A stretch of DNA of 41,758 bases from contig NZ_AKJX01000154.1 in NCBI RefSeq assembly GCF_000276605.1, forward strand, positions 1 through 41,758. Reading direction: 5' to 3'. Below, piece after piece: positions 25,198 through 34,227 of the stretch (its first letter is position 1; each line of letters begins with the position of its first letter). A program made the position numbers and the translations under genes. The notes below the pieces were generated by a model. It was not told the DNA's origin. It saw only the letters and a program-made list of their open reading frames with translations, and searched no databases. The stretch is from Acidovorax sp. CF316 (lineage in GTDB: Bacteria; Pseudomonadota; Gammaproteobacteria; Burkholderiales; Burkholderiaceae_C).

Positions 25198-25928
25198 ACC
25201 CCCAGAAGCTGCATGCGCAGCGCAGCGTTGTCCAGCAGTTCGCGGGCCGGGCCCTCGTGCACGATGCTGCCGCCACCCATCACGTAGGCGCGGTCGGCCA
25301 CCTGCAGCGCGCTCTGCACGTTCTGCTCCACCACCAGCACGGCAATGCCCTCGCGCTTGAGCCGTGCAATGGTCTTCATCACGTCCTGCACCACCTTGGG
25401 CGCCAGGCCCTGGCTGGGTTCGTCGAACAGCACCAGCCCGGGCGATCCCAGCAGCGCGCGCGAGATGGCCACCATCTGCATCTCCCCACCCGAGAGGTTT
25501 TCGCACTCGCGGTGCATGAGGTACTCCATGGCGCTGAAGATCTCGAAGCACTCCTTCTCGTTCCAGGCGCGAAAGCGCGTCTTCTTGCGCGCGATGGCCA
25601 GGTTTCGCGCCACCGTCAGCGTCGGGAAGATGCGCCGGTCGTCCGGCACCCAGCCGATGCCGCTCCGGGCGATCTCGTGCGTGGCCTCGTGCGTCACATC
25701 GCGTCCATCGAAGGCCACGCTGCCGCTTCTCGCGGGCGTGAGGCCCAGGATGGTGCGCAGCGTGGTCGTCTTGCCCGCGCCGTTGGGGCCCAGCAGCGCG
25801 ACGACCTCGCCCGGGCCGACCTCCAGCGACACGTTGAACAGCACCTGCGTCTCGGCATAGAAGGTGTTCACGCCCTGCAGCGACAGCATGGCCGGTGCCG
25901 GTGATGGATGTTGCAGAACCGCGCTCAT
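25194..25928 (-). CDS. livF: ABC transporter ATP-binding protein LivF (second system)
   Basis: A 244-residue ATPase. Walker A is GPNGAGKTT, the signature LSGGEMQ, Walker B LVLFDEP, and then LVVEQNVQ. It overlaps livG upstream and the short ATPase downstream by ATGA junctions. It belongs to the minus-strand arm of the RpiR-controlled regulon. Its own promoter is shared with livM at 27738-27766. Confidence 0.93.
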   Translation of the reverse strand: MSAVLQHPSPAPAMLSLQGVNTFYAETQVLFNVSLEVGPGEVVALLGPNGAGKTTTLRTILGLTPARSGSVAFDGRDVTHEATHEIARSGIGWVPDDRRIFPTLTVARNLAIARKKTRFRAWNEKECFEIFSAMEYLMHRECENLSGGEMQMVAISRALLGSPGLVLFDEPSQGLAPKVVQDVMKTIARLKREGIAVLVVEQNVQSALQVADRAYVMGGGSIVHEGPARELLDNAALRMQLLGV

Positions 25929-26668
25929 GCTGCCAGGGCCCCGAGGTTGGAGCGCTGCACCCACTCGTTGTGGCGCAGTTCGGCCGGGGTGCCGCGGGCG
26001 ATGACCTGGCCCCAGTGGATGACCGACAGCGTGTCGGCCAGGCGAAACAGGAATTGCATGTCGTGCTCGATGATGACGATGGTGAGGTCGCGCTTGAGGC
26101 TGGCCACCAGGTCCGCCAGGCGTGCCGTGCCTTCGGCGCCCAGGCCCGCGGTGGGCTCGTCCAGGAACAGCATGCGCGGCTCGGCCGCCAGCGCCACGCC
26201 GATCTCCAGCGCCCGGCGCTCGCCGTAGGACAGGCTCTTGGCCGGCGTGCGCTCCTTGCCCTTGAGGCCCACGCGTGCCAGCACGGCGGCGGCCAGGTCC
26301 TGCGCGGCGCTGTCGGCGCCCAGGTCGCGCCAGGCGTTGAAACCCTGGCGCCGCACATGGGGCGTTGCCACCAGCACGTTGTCCAGCGCCGAGTCGTCGT
26401 TGAACAGGTTCATGATCTGGAACGAGCGCGAGATGCCCTTCTTCGCGATCTCGCGCGGGGCCAGGCCGGTGATGTCCTCGCCGGCAAAGGTCACGCGGCC
26501 GCGGTCGGGTTTGAAGCGCCCGGTGAGCACGTTGAAGCAGGTGGTCTTGCCCGCCCCGTTGGGGCCCATGATGCCTGCCAGCTGGCCCTCCTGCACACTG
26601 AGCGTGATGTCTTCGAGCACCACCTGGTCACCGAACCGCTTGGACAGTCCTGCAGCTTCGAACAACAT
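25925..26668 (-). CDS. livG: ABC transporter ATP-binding protein LivG (second system)
   Basis: A 247-residue ATPase. Walker A is GPNGAGKTT (about 34-42), the signature LSYGERRALEIG, Walker B MLFLDEP, and the H-loop IIEHDMQFL. AAGGAGG precedes the ATG. It lies two bases after the livM stop, inside livM-livG-livF-short ATPase. Confidence 0.93.
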   Translation of the reverse strand: MLFEAAGLSKRFGDQVVLEDITLSVQEGQLAGIMGPNGAGKTTCFNVLTGRFKPDRGRVTFAGEDITGLAPREIAKKGISRSFQIMNLFNDDSALDNVLVATPHVRRQGFNAWRDLGADSAAQDLAAAVLARVGLKGKERTPAKSLSYGERRALEIGVALAAEPRMLFLDEPTAGLGAEGTARLADLVASLKRDLTIVIIEHDMQFLFRLADTLSVIHWGQVIARGTPAELRHNEWVQRSNLGALAA

Positions 26669-26670
26669 GG

Positions 26671-27699
26671 TCAAGCCTCCTTCTCTTGGATCGTGATCAC
26701 GGGCGCAGGGCCCTGGGTGGCAGCGGCCCGGGCACGCCGGGCGCGCCAGTCCTGCCACATGCCGGCCACGCCCTCGGGCTTGTAGAGCACCAGCACCATG
26801 AACACCAGGCCGTACCACAGCAGCCAGGTCTCGGTGTAGGCGCCCAGCAGGTCGCGCGCCAGGATGAAGAAGGCCGCACCGATCAGCGGCCCCCAGAAGC
26901 TCACCAGCCCGCCACCGATCAGCACCATCATCACCACGAAGCCCGAGTTGTGCAGGCTCATCACGTTGGGGTAGGCCGACTGCTGGGCCATGGCGAACAT
27001 GGCGCCCGCCAGCCCCGCCACGCCGGCCGAGAGCGTGAAGGCCAGCCACTTGTAGAGCCACACGTTGTAGCCGACGAAGGCAGCGCGCGTCTCGTTCTGC
27101 TTGATCGCGTTGAGCACGCGCCCGAAGGGCGAATGCACCAGCCGCCAGAGCAGCGCCACCGTGACGGCGAAGACCGCCAGGCAGAAATAGAACAGCGCCT
27201 CGTTGCTCTTGAGCGGCAGTGACGCAACGCCCAGCTCCACCGGCAGGCGCTTGATATTGAGCAGTCCGTCCTCCCCGCCGGTGACGGTGTGCCACTTGTT
27301 CGCAACAAACCAGAACACTTGCCCGAAGGCGATGGTGAGCAGCGCGTAGTAGATGCCGCGCCGGTGCGAGATGAACAGCCCCACCAGCGCCCCGAGCACC
27401 GCCGCCACCAGCACCGCACCCGCCAGGTCAAACCACAGGTTGGCCCACACGCGGTGCTGCAACAGGCCGAAGGCGTAGGCGCCGATGCCGAAGTAGGCCC
27501 CATGCCCGAAGGACGGCAGACCCGCCGTGCCCAGGAGCAGGTTGTACCCCAGCGCGAACAGCATCCAAATCATGATTTCCAGCGCCAGGTACTGGTACAG
27601 GCCTGCGCCTGCAATCCACAGCGGTGTGGAGAACAGCACCGCAACGGTGATGAGCAGTGGAGCAGGTAGCGGGCTGGCTCGACCCGGAGTGAATTGCAT
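26671..27699 (-). CDS. livM: ABC transporter permease LivM (second system)
   Basis: A 342-residue permease with about nine hydrophobic segments. It has the signature LLGTAGLPSFGHGAYFGIGAYAFGLL (about 55-80) and the ATPase-contact loop SPFGRVLNAIKQNETRAAFVGY. Its partner LivH is not adjacent but lies 6.5 kb away on the opposite strand at 34228, so the permease pair is split between two divergent transcripts. The first gene of the minus arm; its promoter overlaps the RpiR operators. Confidence 0.92.
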   Translation of the reverse strand: MQFTPGRASPLPAPLLITVAVLFSTPLWIAGAGLYQYLALEIMIWMLFALGYNLLLGTAGLPSFGHGAYFGIGAYAFGLLQHRVWANLWFDLAGAVLVAAVLGALVGLFISHRRGIYYALLTIAFGQVFWFVANKWHTVTGGEDGLLNIKRLPVELGVASLPLKSNEALFYFCLAVFAVTVALLWRLVHSPFGRVLNAIKQNETRAAFVGYNVWLYKWLAFTLSAGVAGLAGAMFAMAQQSAYPNVMSLHNSGFVVMMVLIGGGLVSFWGPLIGAAFFILARDLLGAYTETWLLWYGLVFMVLVLYKPEGVAGMWQDWRARRARAAATQGPAPVITIQEKEA

Positions 27700-27726
27700 G
27701 GCGGGAAAACCCTTGTTCGAATTGGC

Positions 27727-27755
27727 TTGTGAAAACAGAATGTACGTTCTAATAT
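27727..27755 (+). promoter_or_regulatory. Promoter of the rpiR-iolC arm
   Basis: TTGTGA (27727-27732), a 17-bp spacer and TAATAT (27750-27755), each hexamer matching four of six consensus positions. The first RpiR-type operator fills the spacer. On the minus strand TTGCGT (27761-27766) and TACATT (27738-27743), also 17 bp apart, could serve livM, so one regulator could block both directions. Confidence 0.55.
27737..27750. promoter_or_regulatory. RpiR-type operator 1
   Basis: AGAATGTACGTTCT, that is AGAA-N6-TTCT, close to the GGAA-N6-TTCC motif known for RpiR-family inositol regulators (IolR). It sits between the -35 and -10 of the plus-strand promoter. Confidence 0.65.
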
Positions 27756-27766
27756 TCGATCACGCA

Positions 27767-27780
27767 AGAATTTCTGTTCT
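27767..27780. promoter_or_regulatory. RpiR-type operator 2
   Basis: AGAATTTCTGTTCT, a second AGAA-N6-TTCT copy exactly 30 bp from the first, about three helical turns, so both face the same side of the DNA. It lies at about +5 to +20 of the plus transcript and upstream of the minus -35. Confidence 0.65.
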
Positions 27781-27824
27781 AGTAGTTTCCCGATACCCAC
27801 CACCTCCCAAGCAACGACCGATCC

Positions 27825-28688
27825 ATGGACAGCGCCACCACCTACGACGAGCTCAAGGACGCGATTGCACGCGCCTACCCCGACATGTCCAAGCAGCTGC
27901 AGCGCATCGCGCGTTTTGCACTGGAAAAGCCGCAGGACCTGGCGCTGGGCACCGTGGCCGCGCTGGCCGAGGCCACCGAGGTGCAGCCTTCAGCCATGAT
28001 CCGCTTTGCCAACGCGCTCGGCTACAAGGGCTTCTCCGATATGCAGCAGGTGTTCCGCGGGCACCTGGTGGAACGCTCGGCCACCTACCGCGAACGCATC
28101 GACCAGTTGCGCCGCCAGCAGGTCACCGGCCAGCGCGCGCCGGCTGGCGTGCTGCACCAGCTGACCAGCGATTCCATGACCGAGCTGGGGCACCTGGAAG
28201 AAGCCGTGCGCGAGGCCGACCTGCGCGCCGCCGTGAAGCTGGTGGCTGCAGCCAGCCGCGTGCACGTGCTGGCCCAGCGGCGCGCCTTCCCCATCGCCTG
28301 CTACCTGAGCTATGCGCTCGGCCAGCTCGAGCTCAAGACCCACCTGCTGGACGGTGCCGGCGGCATGCTGGACGAGAACCTGCGCTCCGTCGACAAGAGC
28401 GACGTGCTGCTGGTGGCGAGCTTTCGCAGCTATTCGCCCGACGTGGTGCACGCTGCGCAGACCTGCAGCCGCCGCGGCGTGGCGGTGATCGCCATCACCG
28501 ACGGGCCGCTGTCGCCGCTGGTGGAGCCATCCAAGGTCTGCTTCGAGCTGGCGGACGACTCCTCCAAACCGTTTCGCTCCCTGGTCGCGCCCATGTGCCT
28601 GGCACAGGCGCTGGTCATGAGCACCGGCCACCACCTGGCCGAAAAGCCCGCGCCGCAGCAGCGCACCGCACGAAAGACCCGACCATGA
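27825..28688 (+). CDS. RpiR/MurR-family transcriptional regulator (IolR-like)
   Basis: A 287-residue regulator. The N-terminal HTH_6 domain (about 5-80) reads RIARFALEKPQDLALGTVAALAEATEVQPSAMIRFANALGYKGFSDMQQVF. The C-terminal SIS domain (about 130-265) includes VHVLAQRRAFPIACYLSYAL, DVLLVASFRSYSPDVV and GVAVIAITDGPLSPL. SIS domains bind phosphosugars, so the inducer is probably a phosphorylated intermediate made by the kinase encoded next. It overlaps that gene by ATGA. It likely represses both divergent arms through the AGAA-N6-TTCT sites. Confidence 0.92.
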   Translation: MDSATTYDELKDAIARAYPDMSKQLQRIARFALEKPQDLALGTVAALAEATEVQPSAMIRFANALGYKGFSDMQQVFRGHLVERSATYRERIDQLRRQQVTGQRAPAGVLHQLTSDSMTELGHLEEAVREADLRAAVKLVAAASRVHVLAQRRAFPIACYLSYALGQLELKTHLLDGAGGMLDENLRSVDKSDVLLVASFRSYSPDVVHAAQTCSRRGVAVIAITDGPLSPLVEPSKVCFELADDSSKPFRSLVAPMCLAQALVMSTGHHLAEKPAPQQRTARKTRP

Positions 28689-30625
28689 AGAATGCACCGC
28701 CCCGCCGCTTCGACGTTATCTGCATGGGCCGCGCCGCCGTCGACCTGTACGGCGAGCAGATCGGCGGCCGGTTGGAGGACATGCAGACCTTCAGCAAGTA
28801 CCTGGGCGGCTCGCCCGCCAACACCGCCGTGGGCGTGGCACGGCTGGGTCTCAAGCCCGCCATGCTGACCCGCGTGGGCGACGAGCACCATGGCCGTTTC
28901 GTGCGCGAAGCCCTGGCCGCCGAGGGCGTGGACACCAGCCATGTATTCACCGACCCCCGGCGCCTGACGGGGCTGGTCTTCCTGGGCATCCAGGACCGCG
29001 AGACTTTTCCGCTGGTGTTCTACCGCGACCACTGCGCCGACATGGCGCTCACGGCCGGGGATGTGCATGGCGATTTCATCGGCTCTGCCACGGCACTGCT
29101 GCTGTCCGGCACCCACCTGTCGCAGCCCGGGACCTATGAGGCCTGCCGCTCTGCCATGGCACTGGCGCGCGAGCGCGGCACGCGCACCGTGCTCGACATC
29201 GACTACCGGCCCGTGCTGTGGGGCCTGACCAGCCCCGGCATGGGCGAGCAGCGCTTCGTGGCGGACGACAATGTCACGGCGCACCTGCAGGGCGTGATCA
29301 CCGACTGCGACCTGGTGGTGGGTACCGAAGAGGAGATCCACATCGCCGCTGGCAGCACCGACACCTTGCAGGCACTGCGCCGGCTGCGCGCGCTGACGCC
29401 GGCGCTGCTGGTCGTCAAGCGCGGGCCCATGGGCTGCGTGGCCTTCGAAGGCGCCATTCCCGACAGCCTCGAGGACGGGCTCAAGGGCCCGGGCTTCCCC
29501 GTGGAAGTGTTCAACGTGCTGGGTGCGGGCGATGCCTTCATGGCCGGCTTTCTGCGCGGCTGGCTCAAGAACGAACCGCTGTCCCAGTGCTGCGCCTGGG
29601 CAAACGCCTGCGGCGCCATCGTGGTGTCGCGCCACGGCTGCTCGCCGGCCATGGCCAGTTGGGAAGAGCTGCAGCACTTCCTGCAGCACGGCTCCCCCAC
29701 GCGCCGCCTGCGCGAAGACCCGGTGCTCGAGCACCTGCACCGCAGCACCACGCGCACGCGCCGCTGGAGCGAGCTGGTGGTGCTGGCCTTCGACCACCGT
29801 TCGCAGATCGAAGAAATCGCCGCACGCCACGGGCAGGGCGAAGCCCGCATCCGCACCTTCAAGCAACTGGTGGCCCAGGGGGCGCGCAACGGTGCAGGCA
29901 CGCACGTGGGTGCCGGTGTGCTGCTCGATGGGCGCTTTGGCGAGGACGTGCTGCCCTCGCTCACCGGCAAGGGCTGGTGGGTGGGTCGGCCGGTGGAGCT
30001 GCCGGGCTCGCGCCCGCTGGCCTTCGAGGCCGGGGAGCACCTGGCCATCGCAATGCGCAGCTGGCCCGCCGAGCACGTGGCCAAGTGCCTGCTCTACTGG
30101 CACCCCGACGACACCCAGGAGCTGCGCCAGGCACAGATCGCCCGGCTGCTGGAGCTCCAGGCGGCCAGCCATGCCACCCAGCACGAGTTCCTGATCGAGT
30201 CGATACCGCCGCGCGAGATGAAGCGCGATGCATCCACGCTGAGCCGGACGCTGGAACAGATGTACGCGGCCGGCCTGCGCCCGGAGTGGTGGAAGCTGCC
30301 CCCCGCCGAGAGCGATGCCGAGTGGGAGGAGATCAGCCGCACCATCGCTCGCAACGACCCGCACTGCCGCGGCGTGCTGATGCTGGGCCTCGAAGCCAGC
30401 GAAGAAACACTCTCCCGCAGTTTTCGCATCGCCGCCGCGCACCCGGTTTGCCGGGGCTTCGCGGTGGGCCGCACGATTTTTGCCGAGGCCGCGGACCGCT
30501 GGTTCGCGGGCCAGATCAGCGACGCCCAGGTGATCGACGACATCGCCAGCCGCTATGCCCGCCTGGTCGTCCTGTGGGACGAAGCCCGGGCGGGCATGTC
30601 CGAGGTCGTGAGCGCCATTTTTTGA
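28685..30625 (+). CDS. iolC: Fused 5-dehydro-2-deoxygluconokinase / phosphate aldolase (IolC-type with DUF2090)
   Basis: A 646-residue fusion. The PfkB (ribokinase-like) domain at about 8-330 has signature 1 GGSPANTAVGVARLG (41-55) and signature 2 NVLGAGDAFMAGF with catalytic Asp283. The DUF2090 domain follows (about 338-640; ELVVLAFDHRSQIEE, EWWKLPP, CRGVLMLGLEA, CRGFAVGRTIF). In such fusions the kinase makes 5-dehydro-2-deoxygluconate 6-phosphate, and the second domain is annotated as the aldolase that splits it into dihydroxyacetone phosphate and malonate semialdehyde. No iolG, iolE, iolD or iolB is in the window, so the true substrate may be another keto-acid sugar. Confidence 0.88.
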   Translation: MKNAPPRRFDVICMGRAAVDLYGEQIGGRLEDMQTFSKYLGGSPANTAVGVARLGLKPAMLTRVGDEHHGRFVREALAAEGVDTSHVFTDPRRLTGLVFLGIQDRETFPLVFYRDHCADMALTAGDVHGDFIGSATALLLSGTHLSQPGTYEACRSAMALARERGTRTVLDIDYRPVLWGLTSPGMGEQRFVADDNVTAHLQGVITDCDLVVGTEEEIHIAAGSTDTLQALRRLRALTPALLVVKRGPMGCVAFEGAIPDSLEDGLKGPGFPVEVFNVLGAGDAFMAGFLRGWLKNEPLSQCCAWANACGAIVVSRHGCSPAMASWEELQHFLQHGSPTRRLREDPVLEHLHRSTTRTRRWSELVVLAFDHRSQIEEIAARHGQGEARIRTFKQLVAQGARNGAGTHVGAGVLLDGRFGEDVLPSLTGKGWWVGRPVELPGSRPLAFEAGEHLAIAMRSWPAEHVAKCLLYWHPDDTQELRQAQIARLLELQAASHATQHEFLIESIPPREMKRDASTLSRTLEQMYAAGLRPEWWKLPPAESDAEWEEISRTIARNDPHCRGVLMLGLEASEETLSRSFRIAAAHPVCRGFAVGRTIFAEAADRWFAGQISDAQVIDDIASRYARLVVLWDEARAGMSEVVSAIF

Positions 30626-30641
30626 CGAAAGAGACACACAC

Positions 30642-31547
30642 ATGAATACACCGAACATCGGCTTCATCGGCATCGGCATGATGGGCCACGGCATGGCGAA
30701 GAACCTGCTGGCCAAGGGCTACGCGCTGACCTTCAAGGCCAACCGCAACCGCACCAACCTGGCGGACCTGCTGGAGGCCGGGGCCCGTGAGGCCACGAGC
30801 AATGCCGACTGCGCCCGCCAGAGCGACATCGTCTTCGTGTGCGTGACCGGCTCGCCCCAGGTCGAGGAGATCGTCTACGGCAAGGACGGGCTGCTGGAGG
30901 CCGCCCGGCCCGGCCTGCTGGTGGTGGACACCTCCACTGCCGAGCCCGAATCGAGTGCGCGCATCCGTGCCGACCTGCTGGCACGCGGCGTGAAACTCAT
31001 CGACGCACCGCTGGCGCGCACACCCAAGGAGGCCGAGGAAGGCCGGCTGAACACCATGGTGGGCGCCGATGCCGAGGACTTCGCCACGCTGGAGCCGGTG
31101 CTCAAGGCCTTCTGCGAGAACATCTTCCACGTCGGGCCACCGGGCCATGGCCATGTGCTCAAGCTCGTGAACAACATGATGGCCATGAGCTTCGCCGCCT
31201 GCATCGCCGAGGCCTTCGCCGTGGCGGCCAAGTCGGGGCTGGACCTGAACAAGCTGTACAGCGTGGTCACGGCCGGCGGCGTGAACTGCGGCATCTTCCA
31301 GATGATGACCAAGGAGACGCTGCAGAACGGCGACGTCACGGGCTTCAAGTTCGGCATCTCCAACGCGCGCAAGGACCTGCGCTACTACACCCATCTGGCC
31401 GAGATGCTGCCCGTGGCCAGCTTCATGGGCGAGGCCGCGCACCAGAGCTTCGTGCAGGCCGTGAACCTGGGCTTCGGCGACAAGCTGATCGCCTCGCTGT
31501 TCGAGGCCCAGGAGAAGGTCAACGCCGTGGCCATCGTTCCCCGCTGA
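30642..31547 (+). CDS. Beta-hydroxyacid dehydrogenase family oxidoreductase (3-hydroxyisobutyrate dehydrogenase-like)
   Basis: A 301-residue cytosolic enzyme. The Rossmann start GFIGIGMMGHGMAKNLL (7-23) has GxGxxG, with an NADP-leaning basic patch NRNR near residue 35. The substrate loop DAPLARTPKEAEEG (121-134) has Arg-Thr in place of the usual Ser-Gly-Gly; catalytic Lys174 is in HVLKLVNNMM. The Arg in that loop recalls family members that handle small anionic semialdehydes. A fitting role is reduction of the C3 semialdehyde released by the aldolase next door (malonate or tartronate semialdehyde). It lies 16 bp after iolC with a GAAAGAGA site. Confidence 0.85.
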   Translation: MNTPNIGFIGIGMMGHGMAKNLLAKGYALTFKANRNRTNLADLLEAGAREATSNADCARQSDIVFVCVTGSPQVEEIVYGKDGLLEAARPGLLVVDTSTAEPESSARIRADLLARGVKLIDAPLARTPKEAEEGRLNTMVGADAEDFATLEPVLKAFCENIFHVGPPGHGHVLKLVNNMMAMSFAACIAEAFAVAAKSGLDLNKLYSVVTAGGVNCGIFQMMTKETLQNGDVTGFKFGISNARKDLRYYTHLAEMLPVASFMGEAAHQSFVQAVNLGFGDKLIASLFEAQEKVNAVAIVPR

Positions 31548-31599
31548 TTCGATCCCCGCAAGACACACAACAGGCACCCGCCACCCGAAGGAGACAACC

Positions 31600-32919
31600 A
31601 TGAGCGATTCCAAGGACAGCATTTCATCGCGCCGCTCGCTGCTCAAGCAGTCGGCCCTGGCCCTCGCGGGGGCCGGCCTGTACGGCGCGGCCCCCTTCTA
31701 CGGGCCGTGGAAGCACCACCACGCCTGGGCACAGACGGCGCAGAAAAAGCCGCTGGTCATCGGCCTGACGATGGACGCCTCGGGCCTGTACGCGGCCTCG
31801 GGCGGCGAGGAGCGGCTGGGCGCGATGATGGCCATCAAGGAGTTCAACGACCGGGGCGGTGTGCTGGGCCGGCGCATCGAGGCCATCCACATGGACACCG
31901 AGACCACGCCGGCCACGGGCTCGCGCATCGCCGAGCGCATGATCACGCGCAACGACGCGGCCTTCCTCATCGGCGCGGTGCACTCGGGCGTGTCCAACGC
32001 CATCTCGCAGGTGGCGCAGAAGTACGGCACGGTGTTCCTCAACACCAATTCGAGCTCGCCCACCGAGGCCGGCAAGGACTGCCACCGCACCAAGTTCGTG
32101 TGGGACGGCAACGGCACCAATTTCTCCAACGCCATCGTCAAGAACGCCATCAAGGCCAGTGGCCGCAACTGGGTGCTGCTGACCAACGATTACGTCTGGG
32201 GCCACAGCACGGCCAAGGCCACACGCGCCGCGGTGGAGGCCAACGGCGGGCGCATCATCGAAGAGCTGATGGTGCCGCAGAACACGCGCGACTTCTCGGC
32301 CTACCTGCTCAAGCTGCAGCAGCTCAAGCCCCAGGTGGTGGCCACCGCGGTGGGCGGCGACGACATCAAGGCGCTGCGCCAGCAGGTGGTGCAGCTGAAG
32401 ATGAACACCAGCATGGCCTGGATCAACAACCAGCAGGACTGGCCCGACGTATACGGCCTGGGGCCGGATGCGATCTTCGGCGTGTTCGGCACCACCTGGT
32501 ACTACCGACTGAACCTGCCGGGCGTGCGCGAGTTCGTGGCCGCCTACCAGAAGCAGTTCCCGGGCATGGCCATCCGCGTGCCGGGCAACGTGTACCACAA
32601 CGCCTACATGGCCACGCGCGAGCTGTTGCGCTGCGTGGAAGAGGCCGGCACCACCAACAACATCGCCATCATCAAGAAGCTCGAGGGCCGCAAGATGGCG
32701 GCTGCCGACCGGCTGCAGCACTTCGACGCCTGGATGGACCCGGTGACGCACCAGTGCCAGCAGACCATCTACATGGCCAGCTACAACGACCAGCCGGCCG
32801 AGAAGGACGACATCTTCAAGATCCTCTCGCAGATCGAACCCCAGGAGGTGGTGGACAAGGATGCGGCCGGCACCTGCAAGCTCGAGAGCTACGAGGCCAC
32901 ACCCAGCTACGAGGCCTGA
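31600..32919 (+). CDS. Tat-exported Liv-type substrate-binding protein A
   Basis: A 439-residue periplasmic binding protein. The N-terminus SSRRSLLKQSALALAGAGLYG is a twin-arginine (Tat) signal, cleaved near AWAQ (about residue 45). The mature domain is of the Peripla_BP_5/6 amide/urea-binding sub-type: LVIGLTMDASGLYAASGGEERLGAM, FLIGAVHSGVSNAIS, YGTVFLNTNSSSPTEAGKDCHRTKF and AWINNQQDWPDVYG. It has a GGAG site before the ATG. It forms a tandem pair with the next gene. Both should feed the split LivHMGF permease; the ligand is unknown. Confidence 0.9.
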   Translation: MSDSKDSISSRRSLLKQSALALAGAGLYGAAPFYGPWKHHHAWAQTAQKKPLVIGLTMDASGLYAASGGEERLGAMMAIKEFNDRGGVLGRRIEAIHMDTETTPATGSRIAERMITRNDAAFLIGAVHSGVSNAISQVAQKYGTVFLNTNSSSPTEAGKDCHRTKFVWDGNGTNFSNAIVKNAIKASGRNWVLLTNDYVWGHSTAKATRAAVEANGGRIIEELMVPQNTRDFSAYLLKLQQLKPQVVATAVGGDDIKALRQQVVQLKMNTSMAWINNQQDWPDVYGLGPDAIFGVFGTTWYYRLNLPGVREFVAAYQKQFPGMAIRVPGNVYHNAYMATRELLRCVEEAGTTNNIAIIKKLEGRKMAAADRLQHFDAWMDPVTHQCQQTIYMASYNDQPAEKDDIFKILSQIEPQEVVDKDAAGTCKLESYEATPSYEA

Positions 32920-32930
32920 GTCCGCACGCC

Positions 32931-34220
32931 ATGAGCAGCAGTAGCAGCATCACCCGGCGGCGGCTGGTCCGCGGCGCGGCAGCGGCCGTGCTCGGCGCCA
33001 CGGGGCCGTGGCAGGTCCACCACGCCTGGGCCCAGGCGCGCGGCAAGAAGCCGCTCCTGCTCGGCCTGACCACCGACGACACCGGCCAGTACGGAGCCAG
33101 CGGGCAGGACGAGCAGCGCGGCATCCTGATGGCAGTGCACGAGGCCAACGAGCGCGGCGGCGTGTTGGGCCACCGCATCGAGACGGTGCATGCCGACACC
33201 GGCGGTGACGCCGCGAAGGCCGCGGCCGTGGCCCGCCACATGATCGCGCAGCAGGAGTGCGCCTTTCTCATCGGCGCCGTGCATTCCGGCGCCGCCAGCG
33301 CGATCTCGACCGTGGCCCAGCAGCACGGCTGCATCTACTTCAACACCAATTCGAGTTCGCCCACCGAGGCCGGCAAGGACTGCCACCGCACCAAGTTCGT
33401 CTGGGACGGCAACGGCACCAACTTCTCCACCTCCATCGTGCGCGGCGCCATGACCGGCTTTGGCCGCGAGTGGGCACTGATCATCAGCGACTATGCCTGG
33501 GGCCACAACACCGCCAAGGGCATCCGCGCCATCGTCGAAGGCAACGGCGGCACCGTCGTGCAAGAGCTGGTCGTGCCCCAGAACACGCGCGATTTCTCGG
33601 CCCAGCTGGAGCGCATCCGCCAGGTCAAGCCCGGCGTGATCGCGACGGCCGTGGGCGGCGACGATGTCAAGGCCCTGCGCGAGCAGGTTCGCAGCGCCCG
33701 CATGGACCGCGCCTTCGGCTGGATCAACAACCAGCAGGACTGGCCCGACGTGTACAGCGCGGGGCCCGAGGCGCTGTTCGGCATCTTCGGCACCACCTGG
33801 TACTGGGGCATGCGCCTGGCCGGCATCGCCGACTTCAACGCCCGCTACGAGAAGGCCAACCCCGGCTACCGCATCCGCAAGCCGGGCAATGTCTTCTACA
33901 ACGGCTACATGGCCACGCGCGAGCTGCTGCGGGCCATCGAGCGGGTGGGCGGCACGAACAACATCCGGCTCATCAAGGAGCTGGAGGCGCTGCGCATCCC
34001 CGCGGCGCAGCGCATGCAGCACTACGACGCCTGGATGAACCCCGCAACGCACCAGCTGCAGCAGACCATCTACATGGCCGCCAACAACACCCAGCCGCGC
34101 GAACCGGACGACACCTTCCGCATCCTGGGCCAGCAGCGGCCCGAGGAAGTGCAAGACCGCGACAGCCTGCGCACCTGCCAACTCGAGTCGTACGCAGCGA
34201 CTCCCACCTACGAACCCTAG
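32931..34220 (+). CDS. Tat-exported Liv-type substrate-binding protein B
   Basis: A 429-residue paralogue of the preceding gene, 11 bp downstream. The Tat signal is ITRRRLVRGAAAAVLGATGP, cleaved near HHAWAQ. It shares long identical blocks with protein A, including NTNSSSPTEAGKDCHRTKF and WINNQQDWPDVY, while the N-terminal lobe and ligand-side loops differ (TTDDTGQYGASGQDEQ). This suggests duplication followed by change of ligand range, with possible gene conversion in the middle. It is followed 7 bp later by livH. Confidence 0.9.
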   Translation: MSSSSSITRRRLVRGAAAAVLGATGPWQVHHAWAQARGKKPLLLGLTTDDTGQYGASGQDEQRGILMAVHEANERGGVLGHRIETVHADTGGDAAKAAAVARHMIAQQECAFLIGAVHSGAASAISTVAQQHGCIYFNTNSSSPTEAGKDCHRTKFVWDGNGTNFSTSIVRGAMTGFGREWALIISDYAWGHNTAKGIRAIVEGNGGTVVQELVVPQNTRDFSAQLERIRQVKPGVIATAVGGDDVKALREQVRSARMDRAFGWINNQQDWPDVYSAGPEALFGIFGTTWYWGMRLAGIADFNARYEKANPGYRIRKPGNVFYNGYMATRELLRAIERVGGTNNIRLIKELEALRIPAAQRMQHYDAWMNPATHQLQQTIYMAANNTQPREPDDTFRILGQQRPEEVQDRDSLRTCQLESYAATPTYEP

Positions 34221-34227
34221 GACCTCC

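Noticed and set aside
28430..30715. 761-codon minus-strand frame opposite the iolC-type fusion
   Set aside because: Antisense to a PfkB/DUF2090 protein with intact motifs. No motifs of its own.
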